From RGIG1934 sp964492545 (GTDB lineage Bacteria; Bacillota; Clostridia; Lachnospirales; Lachnospiraceae): a stretch of DNA of 53,922 nucleotides. Numbering within the stretch: position 1 is the stretch's first letter; each line of letters begins with the position of its first letter. The notes beneath the pieces were generated by a model that was not told where the DNA came from, did no database searches, and saw only the letters and a list, made by a program, of their open reading frames with translations. The stretch covers positions 1 through 53,922 of the forward strand of contig CAZBKO010000002.1 of the NCBI GenBank assembly GCA_964492545.1. Direction: 5' to 3'. Positions 43,271 through 53,020 of this stretch are shown here, piece by piece. Position numbers and translations under genes: made by a program.

Positions 43271-43318
43271 ATATCTGAAGGGACTTACTACTGTTTCGTA
43301 CATTATATGTATATGTAT

Positions 43319-44185
43319 TTATTCAGCAGTACGTCCAATTTTTTCACCCATTTTAACGTTAGTTTCAAATCCATCACGAGTATTCTTTAAAATATCCTCA
43401 TCAATCATAACATCTGATTTTTTTGTGAGTAATACAATTGTTGAACCACCATATTCAAACATACCTTTTTCCTGTCCACGTTCCATAGCGTGACGGGCAT
43501 GATGATTCTTAATACGACCAACCAACAATGCGCCAACCTCAATTTGAATAACATCACCAAAATTACGTGTATGCATAAGTGTATATTCTCGGCTGTTTTC
43601 AGAATAAATTCTGGCATACTTTGTAGCAATTGGATTAACTGTATGAAGAATACCTGGAATAAATCTATTTGATGTCTTGTATCCATCATCAATATAACAA
43701 TATCTATGATAATCATCAACAGTTAACCGTAATATTGTTATGTTACCTTCTTTGTACTTTGCAGCTAATTCTTTATCCTTAAGAAGTGATTCAACTGTAT
43801 ATACGGAATTCTTAATTATAAAAGTTGCTCTTTTAGATATATCATAAGAAGTCGCCTTGCAGTCACATGGACTAATTAAATGTGATGGCTCCATATCAAT
43901 AATGCGCTTGCCTGGAAGTATTTTTCTAGTAAAGCAATCATTAAAGCATCTAAACCCTTTCATATCAAATTGTGAAGTATCAATGTTATTTGAGTCAATA
44001 AATGGTTTGTTTAGAAAACATGACAGTCTGGTATCTAAAAAACAACCGGCTAGTTTAGAAATAACCGGTTGTGTAAGTATTTTGAGAAAGCATCTGCCAG
44101 CAACAGAACCATACAAATTATTTAAAAATACATCCTGATTGGTATCGTTAATTAATTCATTTCCTAATCTGTCTCTGTAATTCAT
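43319..44185 (-). CDS. psd: Phosphatidylserine decarboxylase
   Basis: 288 aa proenzyme making phosphatidylethanolamine. Catalytic DDYH (about 157-160) and HTVNP, and the self-cleavage site GGST with Ser248 becoming the pyruvoyl group. ATG 44185 lies 8 nt after AGGAGAG; the frame runs on upstream into pssA but without SD. Last of a four-gene phospholipid operon. Confidence 0.95.
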   Translation of the reverse strand: MNYRDRLGNELINDTNQDVFLNNLYGSVAGRCFLKILTQPVISKLAGCFLDTRLSCFLNKPFIDSNNIDTSQFDMKGFRCFNDCFTRKILPGKRIIDMEPSHLISPCDCKATSYDISKRATFIIKNSVYTVESLLKDKELAAKYKEGNITILRLTVDDYHRYCYIDDGYKTSNRFIPGILHTVNPIATKYARIYSENSREYTLMHTRNFGDVIQIEVGALLVGRIKNHHARHAMERGQEKGMFEYGGSTIVLLTKKSDVMIDEDILKNTRDGFETNVKMGEKIGRTAE

Positions 44186-44198
44186 ATTATATTCTCTC

Positions 44199-44849
44199 CT
44201 ATAAAAGTATGCATCCTGCAATAAGTATAACAGCACATATAACAATAAAAGCTACTTCTCTATTATTTGGCTTCTTAATTTTGAAATCGTAAACAAATAA
44301 AAATCCAACAATAAGTAATAAAATGTTAAGTATTATTGAGAAAGTTGTTGCACTAGTAGCTTTTTCTATGTATTTCTTTGCAAGATAAACTACTGGTAAT
44401 ATCATAGCAATCGAAGTAACAGGTAGTCCCTGATAATTCTTTCTGTTTTCTGAAGTTTCGCGCTGTCTCTCCTCTTCCACTACATTGAAATATCCAAGTC
44501 TTGCAACTGCAGCGACTGAAAAATATGCAGAAACAAATGCACTGAATATTGTAATTGGTAATGAAGATGTAGCTTTAACCGCTACAGTGTAATTAAATAA
44601 TGATGGGAATACACCAAAGCATATTACATCACTGAGAGAATCAATTTGTATACCAAATACTTTTTCTCTATCTGTACGATCCTTCTTCATTCTTGCAACC
44701 TTACCATCGAACATGTCAAATCCTCCGGCAAGCATCAAACATAAGATTGCAACTGTCAATCTTCCGTTAAGTAACTGTGTCATACCTACTACTCCAGACA
44801 TAACTGCCAAATAAGTAAGTATTACTGTGTAATTATAAAATCCAATCAT
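44199..44849 (-). CDS. pssA: CDP-diacylglycerol-serine O-phosphatidyltransferase
   Basis: 216 aa membrane enzyme. The CDP-alcohol phosphotransferase motif is complete: DMFDGKVAR, then G, and DSLSD. Several membrane segments follow. It overlaps the upstream gene by 4 bases and feeds Psd. Confidence 0.95.
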   Translation of the reverse strand: MIGFYNYTVILTYLAVMSGVVGMTQLLNGRLTVAILCLMLAGGFDMFDGKVARMKKDRTDREKVFGIQIDSLSDVICFGVFPSLFNYTVAVKATSSLPITIFSAFVSAYFSVAAVARLGYFNVVEEERQRETSENRKNYQGLPVTSIAMILPVVYLAKKYIEKATSATTFSIILNILLLIVGFLFVYDFKIKKPNNREVAFIVICAVILIAGCILL

Positions 44850-45916
44850 GGTTGTAAATCCCCCGTAATAGTTTGTGTGATTTTCGAGTTTCTTCTTTTG
44901 GTTAATTGTGCAACTGCTGTAACAACAGCACCAATTAGTATTATTGCATAATATGTAATACCACGGCTAAGGAGCATTCCAGGTAATACAAATTCAGATG
45001 TAAATATACTGCCAAATAGTATTATAAAAATACTTTCGCTGGCTCCCATACCTCCCGGTAAAGGTAATATATCCACAGATAAAGCTATCATTGTCTGCAA
45101 TGTTACAATCTGATATGCACTTGTTCCGCTAAGTCCAAAGGAGCGATATACAAGATATGTTACATAGAACAAACATAATCGCTGGAATGTAGTTATGAGA
45201 AATACATTAAAAAACACATGCTTATGTGATTTTAGGTAGCCTGCACCATTCTCATATTTTTTGATTCCATTTAGTATATTATTGGAAAGCTTGCAGTAAT
45301 TTCTTATTATCTTGTGTCTTCCTAGAAAAATAATAGGAGCAACAAGTACCTTTTCAGCGAAGGATTGCTTAAATATTATAAATAATAAACATCCTATTAT
45401 TATCACATTAACTGCAATACCTACAATTAAGACCCATCTGACATCCCACACATAATGTAGAACAAAACGTCTCTCAGTTATAAACATAAATACACCTAAA
45501 ATAATAAGTACTGCTTTGTAGGCAATCGTTACAACCATAAGTACCAGACTAGATGCTGAAACACTGATACCATCAGCACTCATATAGTACATTTGAGCAG
45601 GCTGACCACCAGAAGCTGACGGTGTAATTGCACTAACAAAAAAACCAATAAATGAATATTTTATACAGGACTTAAGCTTTACTTTGTATGAAAGTGAATT
45701 CATAAGATAGTGAATAATAACCGATTCACTACAAACAAATAATAACATCATTAATATCCCAATATAGAGATAACTATTGTCTGCATAATTAATATAATGC
45801 AGTACATCATCTAATTCCTGATCCTTAAAAATTACATGTATCGTTGCATAGAATAAAATAACTACAAATATAACATTGATAATGTAAGTCTTAAGCTTTG
45901 AACCTTTAGCATTCAT
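44846..45916 (-). CDS. YbhN/UPF0104-type membrane protein (LPG synthase TM-domain family)
   Basis: 356 aa with about eight membrane segments. Blocks such as SASGGQPAQMYYM and LPLPGGMGASE are typical of the family with the MprF flippase-like domain, without the aminoacyl transferase domain. Likely a lipid transporter or envelope factor. Operon with pssA and psd supports a phospholipid role. Confidence 0.87.
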   Translation of the reverse strand: MNAKGSKLKTYIINVIFVVILFYATIHVIFKDQELDDVLHYINYADNSYLYIGILMMLLFVCSESVIIHYLMNSLSYKVKLKSCIKYSFIGFFVSAITPSASGGQPAQMYYMSADGISVSASSLVLMVVTIAYKAVLIILGVFMFITERRFVLHYVWDVRWVLIVGIAVNVIIIGCLLFIIFKQSFAEKVLVAPIIFLGRHKIIRNYCKLSNNILNGIKKYENGAGYLKSHKHVFFNVFLITTFQRLCLFYVTYLVYRSFGLSGTSAYQIVTLQTMIALSVDILPLPGGMGASESIFIILFGSIFTSEFVLPGMLLSRGITYYAIILIGAVVTAVAQLTKRRNSKITQTITGDLQP

Positions 45917-45939
45917 TCAAAACATATTCTCCCAGTCAG

Positions 45940-46554
45940 TTATTTCTTAATAAAATATTCAACAAGATCAACACAACCTTCAATACCAAGAGAACTGCTG
46001 TTAAAAGTTAAATCGTAGTTGACAGAATTACCCCACTTCTTATTAGTGTAGTAATTATAGTAGCTTGCACGCTTCTTATCTGTTTTAGAAATAAGATCAC
46101 TTGCTCCACTTTCATTAAGATTATAAGTCTTCATGATGCGGTTAATTCTGTCCCCCATATCACCATGAATAAATACACTAGTATAGTCTATTAAACCTTC
46201 AAGTGCATAGTCTGCACATCTTCCAACAATAACGCATGATTCATTCTGTGCAATCTTTCTTATTGAATCAAACTGTGCCAAAAATACCTTCTGGTTAATT
46301 GGCATATCTACATATGTAGGTGTTCCATATCCCATTGCATATGTATCCATTACAAGTGAATACAAAAAGCTGTGTGTTGGTTTCTCATCATGTAGTTCAA
46401 ATATATCCTTACTAAGGCCACTATCTCTTGCAGCTGCAGCAAGGAGTTCTTTATCGTAAAAAGCAATACCAAGTGAATCTGCGAGTTTCCTGCCTATCTC
46501 TCTTCCACCACTTCCAAATTGTCTACCTATTGTTACAACAATATGCTTATCCAT
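45940..46554 (-). CDS. Cytidylate kinase-like family protein
   Basis: 204 aa. Begins IVVTIGRQFGSGGREIGRKLA, the P-loop variant of the cytidylate-kinase-2 family. True substrate unknown. As first gene of the pssA-psd operon, a link to CDP-lipid metabolism is tempting but unproven. SD TGGAGGA precedes the ATG. Confidence 0.88.
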   Translation of the reverse strand: MDKHIVVTIGRQFGSGGREIGRKLADSLGIAFYDKELLAAAARDSGLSKDIFELHDEKPTHSFLYSLVMDTYAMGYGTPTYVDMPINQKVFLAQFDSIRKIAQNESCVIVGRCADYALEGLIDYTSVFIHGDMGDRINRIMKTYNLNESGASDLISKTDKKRASYYNYYTNKKWGNSVNYDLTFNSSSLGIEGCVDLVEYFIKK

Positions 46555-46592
46555 AAAAAATCCTCCATTTCATAGAGTTCATAATATTAAAT

Positions 46593-46621
46593 ATTATATA
46601 AAAAAATAGCACAAATTACAA
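46593..46621 (-). promoter_or_regulatory. Promoter of the phospholipid operon
   Basis: On the minus strand: TTGTAA (46616-46621), 17-nt spacer, TATAAT (46593-46598). Confidence 0.65.
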
Positions 46622-46638
46622 CCACTTATTGCTATTTG

Positions 46639-47553
46639 TTACTGCTTAGGAAGAATTTCCAACAGATGCTTAAAATAATCTGGTAAAGGCGAGTCAAATC
46701 TCATATATTCATGAGATGTTGGATGAATAAATCCAAGGGTTTTTGCGTGAAGTGTCTGGCCCATTAATTTGTATGGGCATTTAGATGGTCCATACACAAA
46801 ATCTCCTAACAGTGGATGGTTGATACTTGCCATATGGACACGTATCTGATGTGTTCTTCCAGTTTCTAACTGACATTCAATATACGTAAAATCTTTAAAT
46901 CTTTCAAGCACCTTAAAATGAGTAATTGCATCCTTACCACCCTTTTCCAAAATAGCCATTTTCATTCTGTTATTAGGATCTCTTCCAATAGGAGCATTAA
47001 TTGTACCCTCATCATCTTTAATTATTCCATGTACTATTGCCTGATATTTTCGTTTCACTGAATGCTTTTTAAGCTGATCTGAAATAAACACATGGGCATT
47101 ATCATTTTTACATATAATCAAAATACCTGTTGTATCCATATCAATACGATGAACTATACCAGGTCGCATCACGCCATTAATACCAGAAAGATTGTCACGA
47201 CAGTGATACATAAGCCCATTGACTAGTGTACCTGTATAGTGTCCCGCAGCAGGATGAACAACCATATGCTTTGGTTTGTTAACAATTACAATATCTGAGT
47301 CCTCATAAACAATATCAAGAGGTATATCCTCCGGTAGAATATCAGGAGTAATCGGCTTTGGTATATTTAAGAAAATAATATCACCCTCAGACACCTTATA
47401 ATTTGACTTGCATTTTTTATCAAAAACTGTAATATTATCAGTTTTTGCAAGCTTCTGAATATAAGAACGGCTTGTACCGTACATATGCTCAGAGAGATAC
47501 TTATCTATTCTATCATTTTCACACTCGGCAGATACTTTAAAAATTCTTACCAA
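46639..47553 (-). CDS. RluD-type pseudouridine synthase
   Basis: 304 aa: N-terminal S4 domain and a RluA-type catalytic domain with RPGIVHRIDMDTTGILI (catalytic Asp) and GRTHQIRVHMASINHPLLGD. Adjacent to lspA, the classic B. subtilis YlyB-type position. Likely 23S rRNA helix 69. Confidence 0.93.
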   Translation of the reverse strand: MVRIFKVSAECENDRIDKYLSEHMYGTSRSYIQKLAKTDNITVFDKKCKSNYKVSEGDIIFLNIPKPITPDILPEDIPLDIVYEDSDIVIVNKPKHMVVHPAAGHYTGTLVNGLMYHCRDNLSGINGVMRPGIVHRIDMDTTGILIICKNDNAHVFISDQLKKHSVKRKYQAIVHGIIKDDEGTINAPIGRDPNNRMKMAILEKGGKDAITHFKVLERFKDFTYIECQLETGRTHQIRVHMASINHPLLGDFVYGPSKCPYKLMGQTLHAKTLGFIHPTSHEYMRFDSPLPDYFKHLLEILPKQ

Positions 47554-47555
47554 TG

Positions 47556-48074
47556 TTAGTCCTCATTTCTTTTCTTAAATTTAAATAAAGCTTCTAATTC
47601 ATCTTCCTTAAATACAAACAGCATAATAATTAAAAGTGCTGCTACAGAACATGTTACATAGCAGTCAGCGACATTAAATATTGGAAAATCAATTAATTTG
47701 AAATAGAAAAAGTCAACAACATATCCATTTACAACTCTATCTATGAGATTACCGACTGCACCTGACAACAGGATAACAAGTACATATTGACAAATTGTAT
47801 ATTTTTTTCCAATGAATTTACTCATCCTAAATATTAGAATTCCAATTAATATAATTATTATTGCCGTTATAATTGTAAAAAAACTAATATGCCCGCTAAG
47901 TATTCCCCATGCAGCACCTTTATTCTCCAGATAATGAAGTTCAAATATATTCTTAATCAGAACCTTAGGAGACTCCATTAAATTATGTGATGCCCAGTAT
48001 TTGCTTGCCTGATCAAGCACTGTTAGTACGGCAAAAATAAAAAATAAGTAAATAGCTTTTAGATTTTTTTTCAT
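47556..48074 (-). CDS. lspA: Lipoprotein signal peptidase
   Basis: 172 aa aspartyl protease with four membrane segments. Catalytic Asp residues are in GNLIDRV and FNVADCYV. It lies 2 nt before the RluD-type gene. Confidence 0.95.
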   Translation of the reverse strand: MKKNLKAIYLFFIFAVLTVLDQASKYWASHNLMESPKVLIKNIFELHYLENKGAAWGILSGHISFFTIITAIIIILIGILIFRMSKFIGKKYTICQYVLVILLSGAVGNLIDRVVNGYVVDFFYFKLIDFPIFNVADCYVTCSVAALLIIMLFVFKEDELEALFKFKKRNED

Positions 48075-48085
48075 TATAATTTCCT

Positions 48086-49174
48086 TTAAAATAGTGTATC
48101 AAGAGCTTCATACATATCTTCTCTTGTAATTGTTCTATCTATAACAGCATTTCCGATTCGTTCAAGAATAATGAATTTAATGACATTGGAATCCATTTTC
48201 TTATCAAGTAATGTTGTTTCTATTATGTCTTTTCGTGAAACATTTTCAGAAAGCTTCACAGGAAGACTAAATAATTTCATTATATCTATACCTTCCTTAT
48301 ATTCGAACTCGCTTATATTGCCTTTCTTATATGATAAATATAATGATGTACACATTCCAAGTGCAACACATTCACCATGCAATAACGTGAAATTCATGCA
48401 TTTTTCAATGGCATGGCCAAGAGTATGACCAAAATTCAGAATTGCTCTCTCCCCCTTTTCCAGCGGGTCTCTCTGTACAACATCCTGCTTAACCTTACAG
48501 CTTTCATATATCATTTCTTCAACAATTAATTGATTTCTGTTAATAATTTCTTCAGCATGCTCAGTGAGCCATGATAAATATGCAGCATTTTTAATATATC
48601 CATGTTTAATTATTTCGCCCATTCCGGATAAATATTCTCTTAATGGTAATGAATTCAGTGTTGTTGTATTAATATATACGAGTTTTGGCTGTTTAAAGGC
48701 TCCAACCATATTCTTATAGCATTTGAAATCCACCCCGGTCTTACCACCAATACTGCTGTCTACCTGTGACAATAGTGATGTTGGAATCTGGATATAGGAT
48801 ATGCCTCTAAGATATGTTGCAGCAGTGTATCCGGTCATATCACCTGTTACACCTCCGCCTAATGCGATTAATATATCATTTCGGTCAAAATGTTCAGTAA
48901 TAAGAAATTCATATATATCACTGATTGTATCCATATTCTTTTGTGGCTCGCCTGCCTTAAATATTACATGGCAAACCTTTGATGCTATTTTTGTTAGATT
49001 AGCCTCAAGCTCTTCTAAGTAATAAGGTGCAACATTCATTTCTGAAACAATGCAGATTTTTCTATTATTAAGCTGCCAGTCCTTCAATTCGTTGTAGAGC
49101 CTGTTAAAATCTGATTCAATCATAATATCATAACATGGTGTATTGTTGTAAGTAACATTTAATGTGTGAGACAT
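48086..49174 (-). CDS. aroB: 3-dehydroquinate synthase
   Basis: 362 aa, second step of the shikimate pathway. NAD site GGGVTGDMTGY, PTSLLSQVDSSIGGKTGVD, and the metal ligands in LNFGHTLGHAIE and LLHGECVALGM are intact. I start it at ATG 49174, 8 nt after AGGAAGG; the GTG at 49183 is inside that SD region. It occupies the place where divIVA often stands between ylmH and lspA. Confidence 0.96.
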   Translation of the reverse strand: MSHTLNVTYNNTPCYDIMIESDFNRLYNELKDWQLNNRKICIVSEMNVAPYYLEELEANLTKIASKVCHVIFKAGEPQKNMDTISDIYEFLITEHFDRNDILIALGGGVTGDMTGYTAATYLRGISYIQIPTSLLSQVDSSIGGKTGVDFKCYKNMVGAFKQPKLVYINTTTLNSLPLREYLSGMGEIIKHGYIKNAAYLSWLTEHAEEIINRNQLIVEEMIYESCKVKQDVVQRDPLEKGERAILNFGHTLGHAIEKCMNFTLLHGECVALGMCTSLYLSYKKGNISEFEYKEGIDIMKLFSLPVKLSENVSRKDIIETTLLDKKMDSNVIKFIILERIGNAVIDRTITREDMYEALDTLF

Positions 49175-49187
49175 AATAATCACCTTC

Positions 49188-49943
49188 CTAGTATTTACTA
49201 ATTGATACCATTAACCTGTTTTTCTTGGTTGTTGTAACTATATTATTAAATATAAATCTTCCTAATCCTCTAACCGAAATCAGGTCCTTTTCTTTAACCT
49301 GATAACTGTTTGATAACTCAAGCCTTGAGTTAATGAATACTTTCCCCTGAGAAATATATTCACTTGATGCATTTCTAGATAAATTAAATGCCAGCGATAC
49401 AATGGAATCTAAGCGATTAGAACTTATAAATCCGGTAGTTTCCTTGAGCTCTATTGAGATTCCTGAAATCTGTTCATGTGGCACAATTTCAGTTCGAATT
49501 ATAGTGTGCTTTACCTTTAGCAGTTCTGAAGAAATATATTCTGAAATAGAATTTAAACATATAATGTAACAGCTATTATTATCAAATACAAAATCACCTA
49601 TAGTATTTCTGTTAATTCCTAAATTCATTAATGCACCTAAATAATCACGGTGCGTTAAGTCATCAGCAAATTTCATATTTGTTGGTGTGCATTTGACCGC
49701 ACAGATTGGTGGATTGCTGATATTTTCAAAATCCTTCGAGGTGAACGCAGCTATCTTTCGTTCGGCATAAATATGCCCCCCAACTAATGTATAATTAACG
49801 GGAGGCAATGAGTTAACAGTTGAAAGAAATATATTCTGCTCATTCATATTCATAAATTCAGAATACTCTGGTCTGCCTGACATATAAGTGCGTTCTGCCA
49901 TATCCAGAAGCTTATTAGCTAAAAACTGTTCTTCTTTAGTCAT
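49188..49943 (-). CDS. YlmH-like RNA-binding S4 protein
   Basis: 251 aa with a C-terminal S4 domain (about 175-235). YlmH-like proteins of the sepF cluster bind ribosomes and are reported to act in rescue of stalled 50S subunits. Follows sepF by 12 nt. Confidence 0.9.
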   Translation of the reverse strand: MTKEEQFLANKLLDMAERTYMSGRPEYSEFMNMNEQNIFLSTVNSLPPVNYTLVGGHIYAERKIAAFTSKDFENISNPPICAVKCTPTNMKFADDLTHRDYLGALMNLGINRNTIGDFVFDNNSCYIICLNSISEYISSELLKVKHTIIRTEIVPHEQISGISIELKETTGFISSNRLDSIVSLAFNLSRNASSEYISQGKVFINSRLELSNSYQVKEKDLISVRGLGRFIFNNIVTTTKKNRLMVSISKY

Positions 49944-49955
49944 ATCTTATACCTG

Positions 49956-50498
49956 CTAAATTGATGATACATTAACGTTACCATCGATTAATTCCTGAAA
50001 ATCACCGGAAATATCAACTGTCTCAGGTGTTATTATAAATATGTAATTAGAAACCTTTCTAAGATTTCCATTCATCGAATAACATGATCCTGAAGTAAAA
50101 TCAATTATACGCTGGGCAAGCTCAAAATGTATGCCTTCCATATTAAGTATTACAGCTCGTCCACTAAGTAATGTGTCTGTTATTTCACGTGCGTCATCAA
50201 CACTATTTGGCTTGATAACACATACTTCCATTCCGTTAATGCTCTTTCTGTTACGCATTGGAACTACCTTCGCAGCAGGACGTGATGCAGGCTTAGGTGT
50301 TTCCTTTTCACGTGGTGCAGGAATCTCTTCCATATCTGCTAATCTGTCACGACGTGAAGAAGTTCTTGTCTGCCTTGGCTTCTCTGCCTTCTTAGGCTTA
50401 TAATCATCTTCATCTTCGTAATCATCATCATAATCATAATCGTCATCATCACTATTTAATCTCATAAAATCAAGAAACTTATCTGCAAATTTACTCAT
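49956..50498 (-). CDS. sepF: Cell division protein SepF
   Basis: 180 aa. The N-terminal amphipathic helix (MSKFADKFLDFMRL) targets the membrane, an acidic then basic disordered linker follows (about 15-80), and the C-terminal SepF domain (about 88-175) polymerises and binds FtsZ. Start abuts the yggS stop. Confidence 0.95.
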   Translation of the reverse strand: MSKFADKFLDFMRLNSDDDDYDYDDDYEDEDDYKPKKAEKPRQTRTSSRRDRLADMEEIPAPREKETPKPASRPAAKVVPMRNRKSINGMEVCVIKPNSVDDAREITDTLLSGRAVILNMEGIHFELAQRIIDFTSGSCYSMNGNLRKVSNYIFIITPETVDISGDFQELIDGNVNVSSI

Positions 50499-51199
50499 TA
50501 ATCTATCTCCTTATTATAATTTCTTTCACCGAATATACTAGTTCCAACTCTTACATAAGTTGAACCCTCTTCAATGGCTATTGTATAATCACCTGACATA
50601 CCCATCGATAAAACATTCATATTAACATTATCAATGTTTTTGCTCTGTATGTCAACAGATAATTGCTTTAATTTTCTAAAAACCATACGTATATTTTCAA
50701 CATTATCTGTCATAGGGCCTATTGTCATAAGCCCCATAATGTGAACTCTTTCAAACTTTGAAATCTGCTGTATTGTATCTGTCAATTCATCAACATTAAG
50801 TCCAAATTTGGTATCTTCCATTGCTATATTAACCTGTATTAAAATATTCATATGAACATTTGCTTTCTCTGCTTCATGTTGAATTTGCTCAGCCAGTCGT
50901 ACTGAATCTACAGAGTGTATCAAATATACCTTGTCAATTATATACTTAACCTTATTTCTCTGCAAATGACCTATTAGATGCCAGCGAATATCCTTTGGAA
51001 GAACAGGATATTTATCCATTATTTCCTGAACCTTATTTTCACCAAAGTCTCTCATACCACAATTATAAGCTTCCAAAACCATATCTGCAGGCTTTGTCTT
51101 GCTTACAGCAATAAGCTTTGCAGCATCCTCTGCACGGTTTGCTTTAATACATGTCTTTTTAATATTATCTTCAATTTCAATTAAGTTATCTTTTATCAT
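50498..51199 (-). CDS. YggS/YlmE-family PLP-homeostasis protein
   Basis: 233 aa PLP-binding barrel. LIAVSKTKP holds the PLP lysine; RDFGENKVQE, IRWHLIGHLQRNK and MGMSGDYTIAIEEGSTYVRVGTSIFG are conserved. Operon with sepF is standard in Firmicutes. Confidence 0.95.
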   Translation of the reverse strand: MIKDNLIEIEDNIKKTCIKANRAEDAAKLIAVSKTKPADMVLEAYNCGMRDFGENKVQEIMDKYPVLPKDIRWHLIGHLQRNKVKYIIDKVYLIHSVDSVRLAEQIQHEAEKANVHMNILIQVNIAMEDTKFGLNVDELTDTIQQISKFERVHIMGLMTIGPMTDNVENIRMVFRKLKQLSVDIQSKNIDNVNMNVLSMGMSGDYTIAIEEGSTYVRVGTSIFGERNYNKEID

Positions 51200-51221
51200 C
51201 TCAATGTCTCCAATTCAATTA

Positions 51222-52631
51222 TTATTTGATGATTAATTCATCAGGATTAACTGCGTCAGTGTTAAGAATAATATGATCATATATAGCTGGTCCGTTAGTT
51301 GTACCGGATTCTATTATGTAGTAATTACCTGATTCAGCTAAAATATTTACTTTCTCAAATACACAATATCCTAAATTTACATTATATACGCCCTTTAAGG
51401 GAGATGTTGCTTTAAGTTCAAATGTCTCCGAATCCTTATCACTAACAAGTCTGGTAGATTCTTCAAAATCATCCGGATCCAGGTAATAATAATTGTCATC
51501 CTGCATATATATTGTAGGTGTTATAAATTGAGCTGTTTCCTTACCGTCTTCTGTATATGTTCTCATTCTAAAGCCCTGCTCATTATTAGTGTTACCACCG
51601 GTACATATATAGCTTAATGGTACAGTATAGAATTCTTTATCAACTAACGACGATTTAGGAATTTTTAATCCCTTTATTTCATCATTAATAATCTGGATAT
51701 CAATATATCTACAATCAGCATATCTTATCATGTACTTATACAAAGTAAGCTTTCCGAATATTTCACCATTATTATTTATGATATCAAAATCAGCTCTGCA
51801 CTGTAAATTATCTTTCATAAATTTAATATTTACTACTTTTGTATCGGTATAAAAGGTTGCTTCTTCTGATGTTAATGGAATATAAATATTCCACTGTTCA
51901 TCCTTTATTACCTTAAAAATATATGCTTTCTTTTCAACAAGCATATTTGTCTTAAATACATTTTTTGAATATTTATCCTTATCAAAACTGTCTTTTGTTA
52001 TGTCCTTTTCCTTAAGAGATTCCATTCCATCAGTATAATATTCAACTATTCCGCTCACCTTAGGCTTATATATCTTGAATACATTTCCAGCTCCGGACTC
52101 TTTAAGTGATTCATTAAGACTCTCCAATGCATTTAAATTAACATATTCCAAAAGTGTACCTTCTAAATCATATTTAAAATCATACACACTTGAAAAATCC
52201 ATCGAATCATATGTTGACATAAATGTGGTTATATCGCTCTTAATATCTGATAAATTTTCATTCGACAAATTACTCTCAGTATCCGCACTTTGCTTTAGCA
52301 TTTCTGAAATAGTACCACTTTCGTCAATTGAATAAAGTGATGTTACAGGGGAAATCTTAGTTCCTTCCTTCATATAGTAATTAATATAACCTGAATTAGA
52401 TGCCTGTCCAACACTTTCGTTTCTCAAAATAAGTCCACTATAAGAGCGGTTGGTTGCCGAAACTGTAGAGCCTTCCACCACTTCGTATATGCCGACTTTA
52501 TCCTTAAAAAAATACATAAAAACATTAATTGTTATGTATATAAGTATCAATCCAAAAATAATTACGCCTATGTTTAGATTTCTTGAATGTCTATATTTTA
52601 CTACTTTTCTGTTTGATCTTTTTGATGCCAT
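51222..52631 (-). CDS. HlyD-like membrane protein of the sepF cluster
   Basis: 469 aa. A basic cytoplasmic start, one membrane segment (about 20-43), then a long extracytoplasmic region with biotinyl-lipoyl-like beta segments (SATNRSYSGLILRNE, SGYINYYMKEGTKI) and a helical stretch, resembling HlyD-type periplasmic adaptors. No transporter partner is nearby. ATG 52631 has AAGGGA 9 nt before it; upstream in-frame starts lack it. First gene of the yggS-sepF operon, so a division or envelope role is likely. Confidence 0.8.
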   Translation of the reverse strand: MASKRSNRKVVKYRHSRNLNIGVIIFGLILIYITINVFMYFFKDKVGIYEVVEGSTVSATNRSYSGLILRNESVGQASNSGYINYYMKEGTKISPVTSLYSIDESGTISEMLKQSADTESNLSNENLSDIKSDITTFMSTYDSMDFSSVYDFKYDLEGTLLEYVNLNALESLNESLKESGAGNVFKIYKPKVSGIVEYYTDGMESLKEKDITKDSFDKDKYSKNVFKTNMLVEKKAYIFKVIKDEQWNIYIPLTSEEATFYTDTKVVNIKFMKDNLQCRADFDIINNNGEIFGKLTLYKYMIRYADCRYIDIQIINDEIKGLKIPKSSLVDKEFYTVPLSYICTGGNTNNEQGFRMRTYTEDGKETAQFITPTIYMQDDNYYYLDPDDFEESTRLVSDKDSETFELKATSPLKGVYNVNLGYCVFEKVNILAESGNYYIIESGTTNGPAIYDHIILNTDAVNPDELIIK

Positions 52632-52673
52632 TTTATTCATTCCCTTGTTATTTATTGAAATCAATCATCTTAC

Positions 52674-52702
52674 ATTATCTAATAATTATTGTTTATAGTC
52701 AA
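52674..52702 (-). promoter_or_regulatory. Promoter of the HlyD-like/sepF operon
   Basis: On the minus strand: TTGACT (52697-52702), 17-nt spacer, GATAAT (52674-52679). A weaker rightward promoter, TTGTTT (52689) and TATATT (52713-52718), overlaps it and could serve the DUF378 gene. Confidence 0.65.
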
Positions 52703-52764
52703 TGATTATTGGTATATTTTTTTATTAAGAGGGTATTATATTAATGATTAAAGGAGGTATATAT

Positions 52765-52980
52765 ATGAATTCTAAATGTTTAGATTATACTGCACTTGTT
52801 CTTGTTATAATAGGTGCTATTAACTGGGGCCTCATTGGATTCTTCAAATTTAATCTGGTTGACTTTTTATTCGGAGATATGTCGATACTATCAAGAATAA
52901 TTTACGCAATTGTAGGATTATGCGGACTATATTTGATTAGTCTGTTCGGAAGAGTTCTCGGCATGGGAGAAAACAGATAG
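52765..52980 (+). CDS. DUF378 membrane protein (YuzA-like)
   Basis: 71 aa with two membrane segments. INWGLIGFF and the YAIVGLCGLYLI segment are typical of DUF378. ATG 52765 follows AAAGGAGG. Function unknown. Confidence 0.88.
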   Translation: MNSKCLDYTALVLVIIGAINWGLIGFFKFNLVDFLFGDMSILSRIIYAIVGLCGLYLISLFGRVLGMGENR

Positions 52981-52983
52981 CAT

Positions 52984-53012
52984 TTAAAAATGAGCTGTCA
53001 TAAACAGCTCAT
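52984..53012 (-). terminator. Terminator of the mgsA/P-loop unit
   Basis: ATGAGCTGT (52990-52998) and ACAGCTCAT (53004-53012) form a perfect 9-bp stem, with T5 on the minus strand. It may also stop the DUF378 transcript, less efficiently. Confidence 0.85.
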
Positions 53013-53020
53013 ACATAGTC

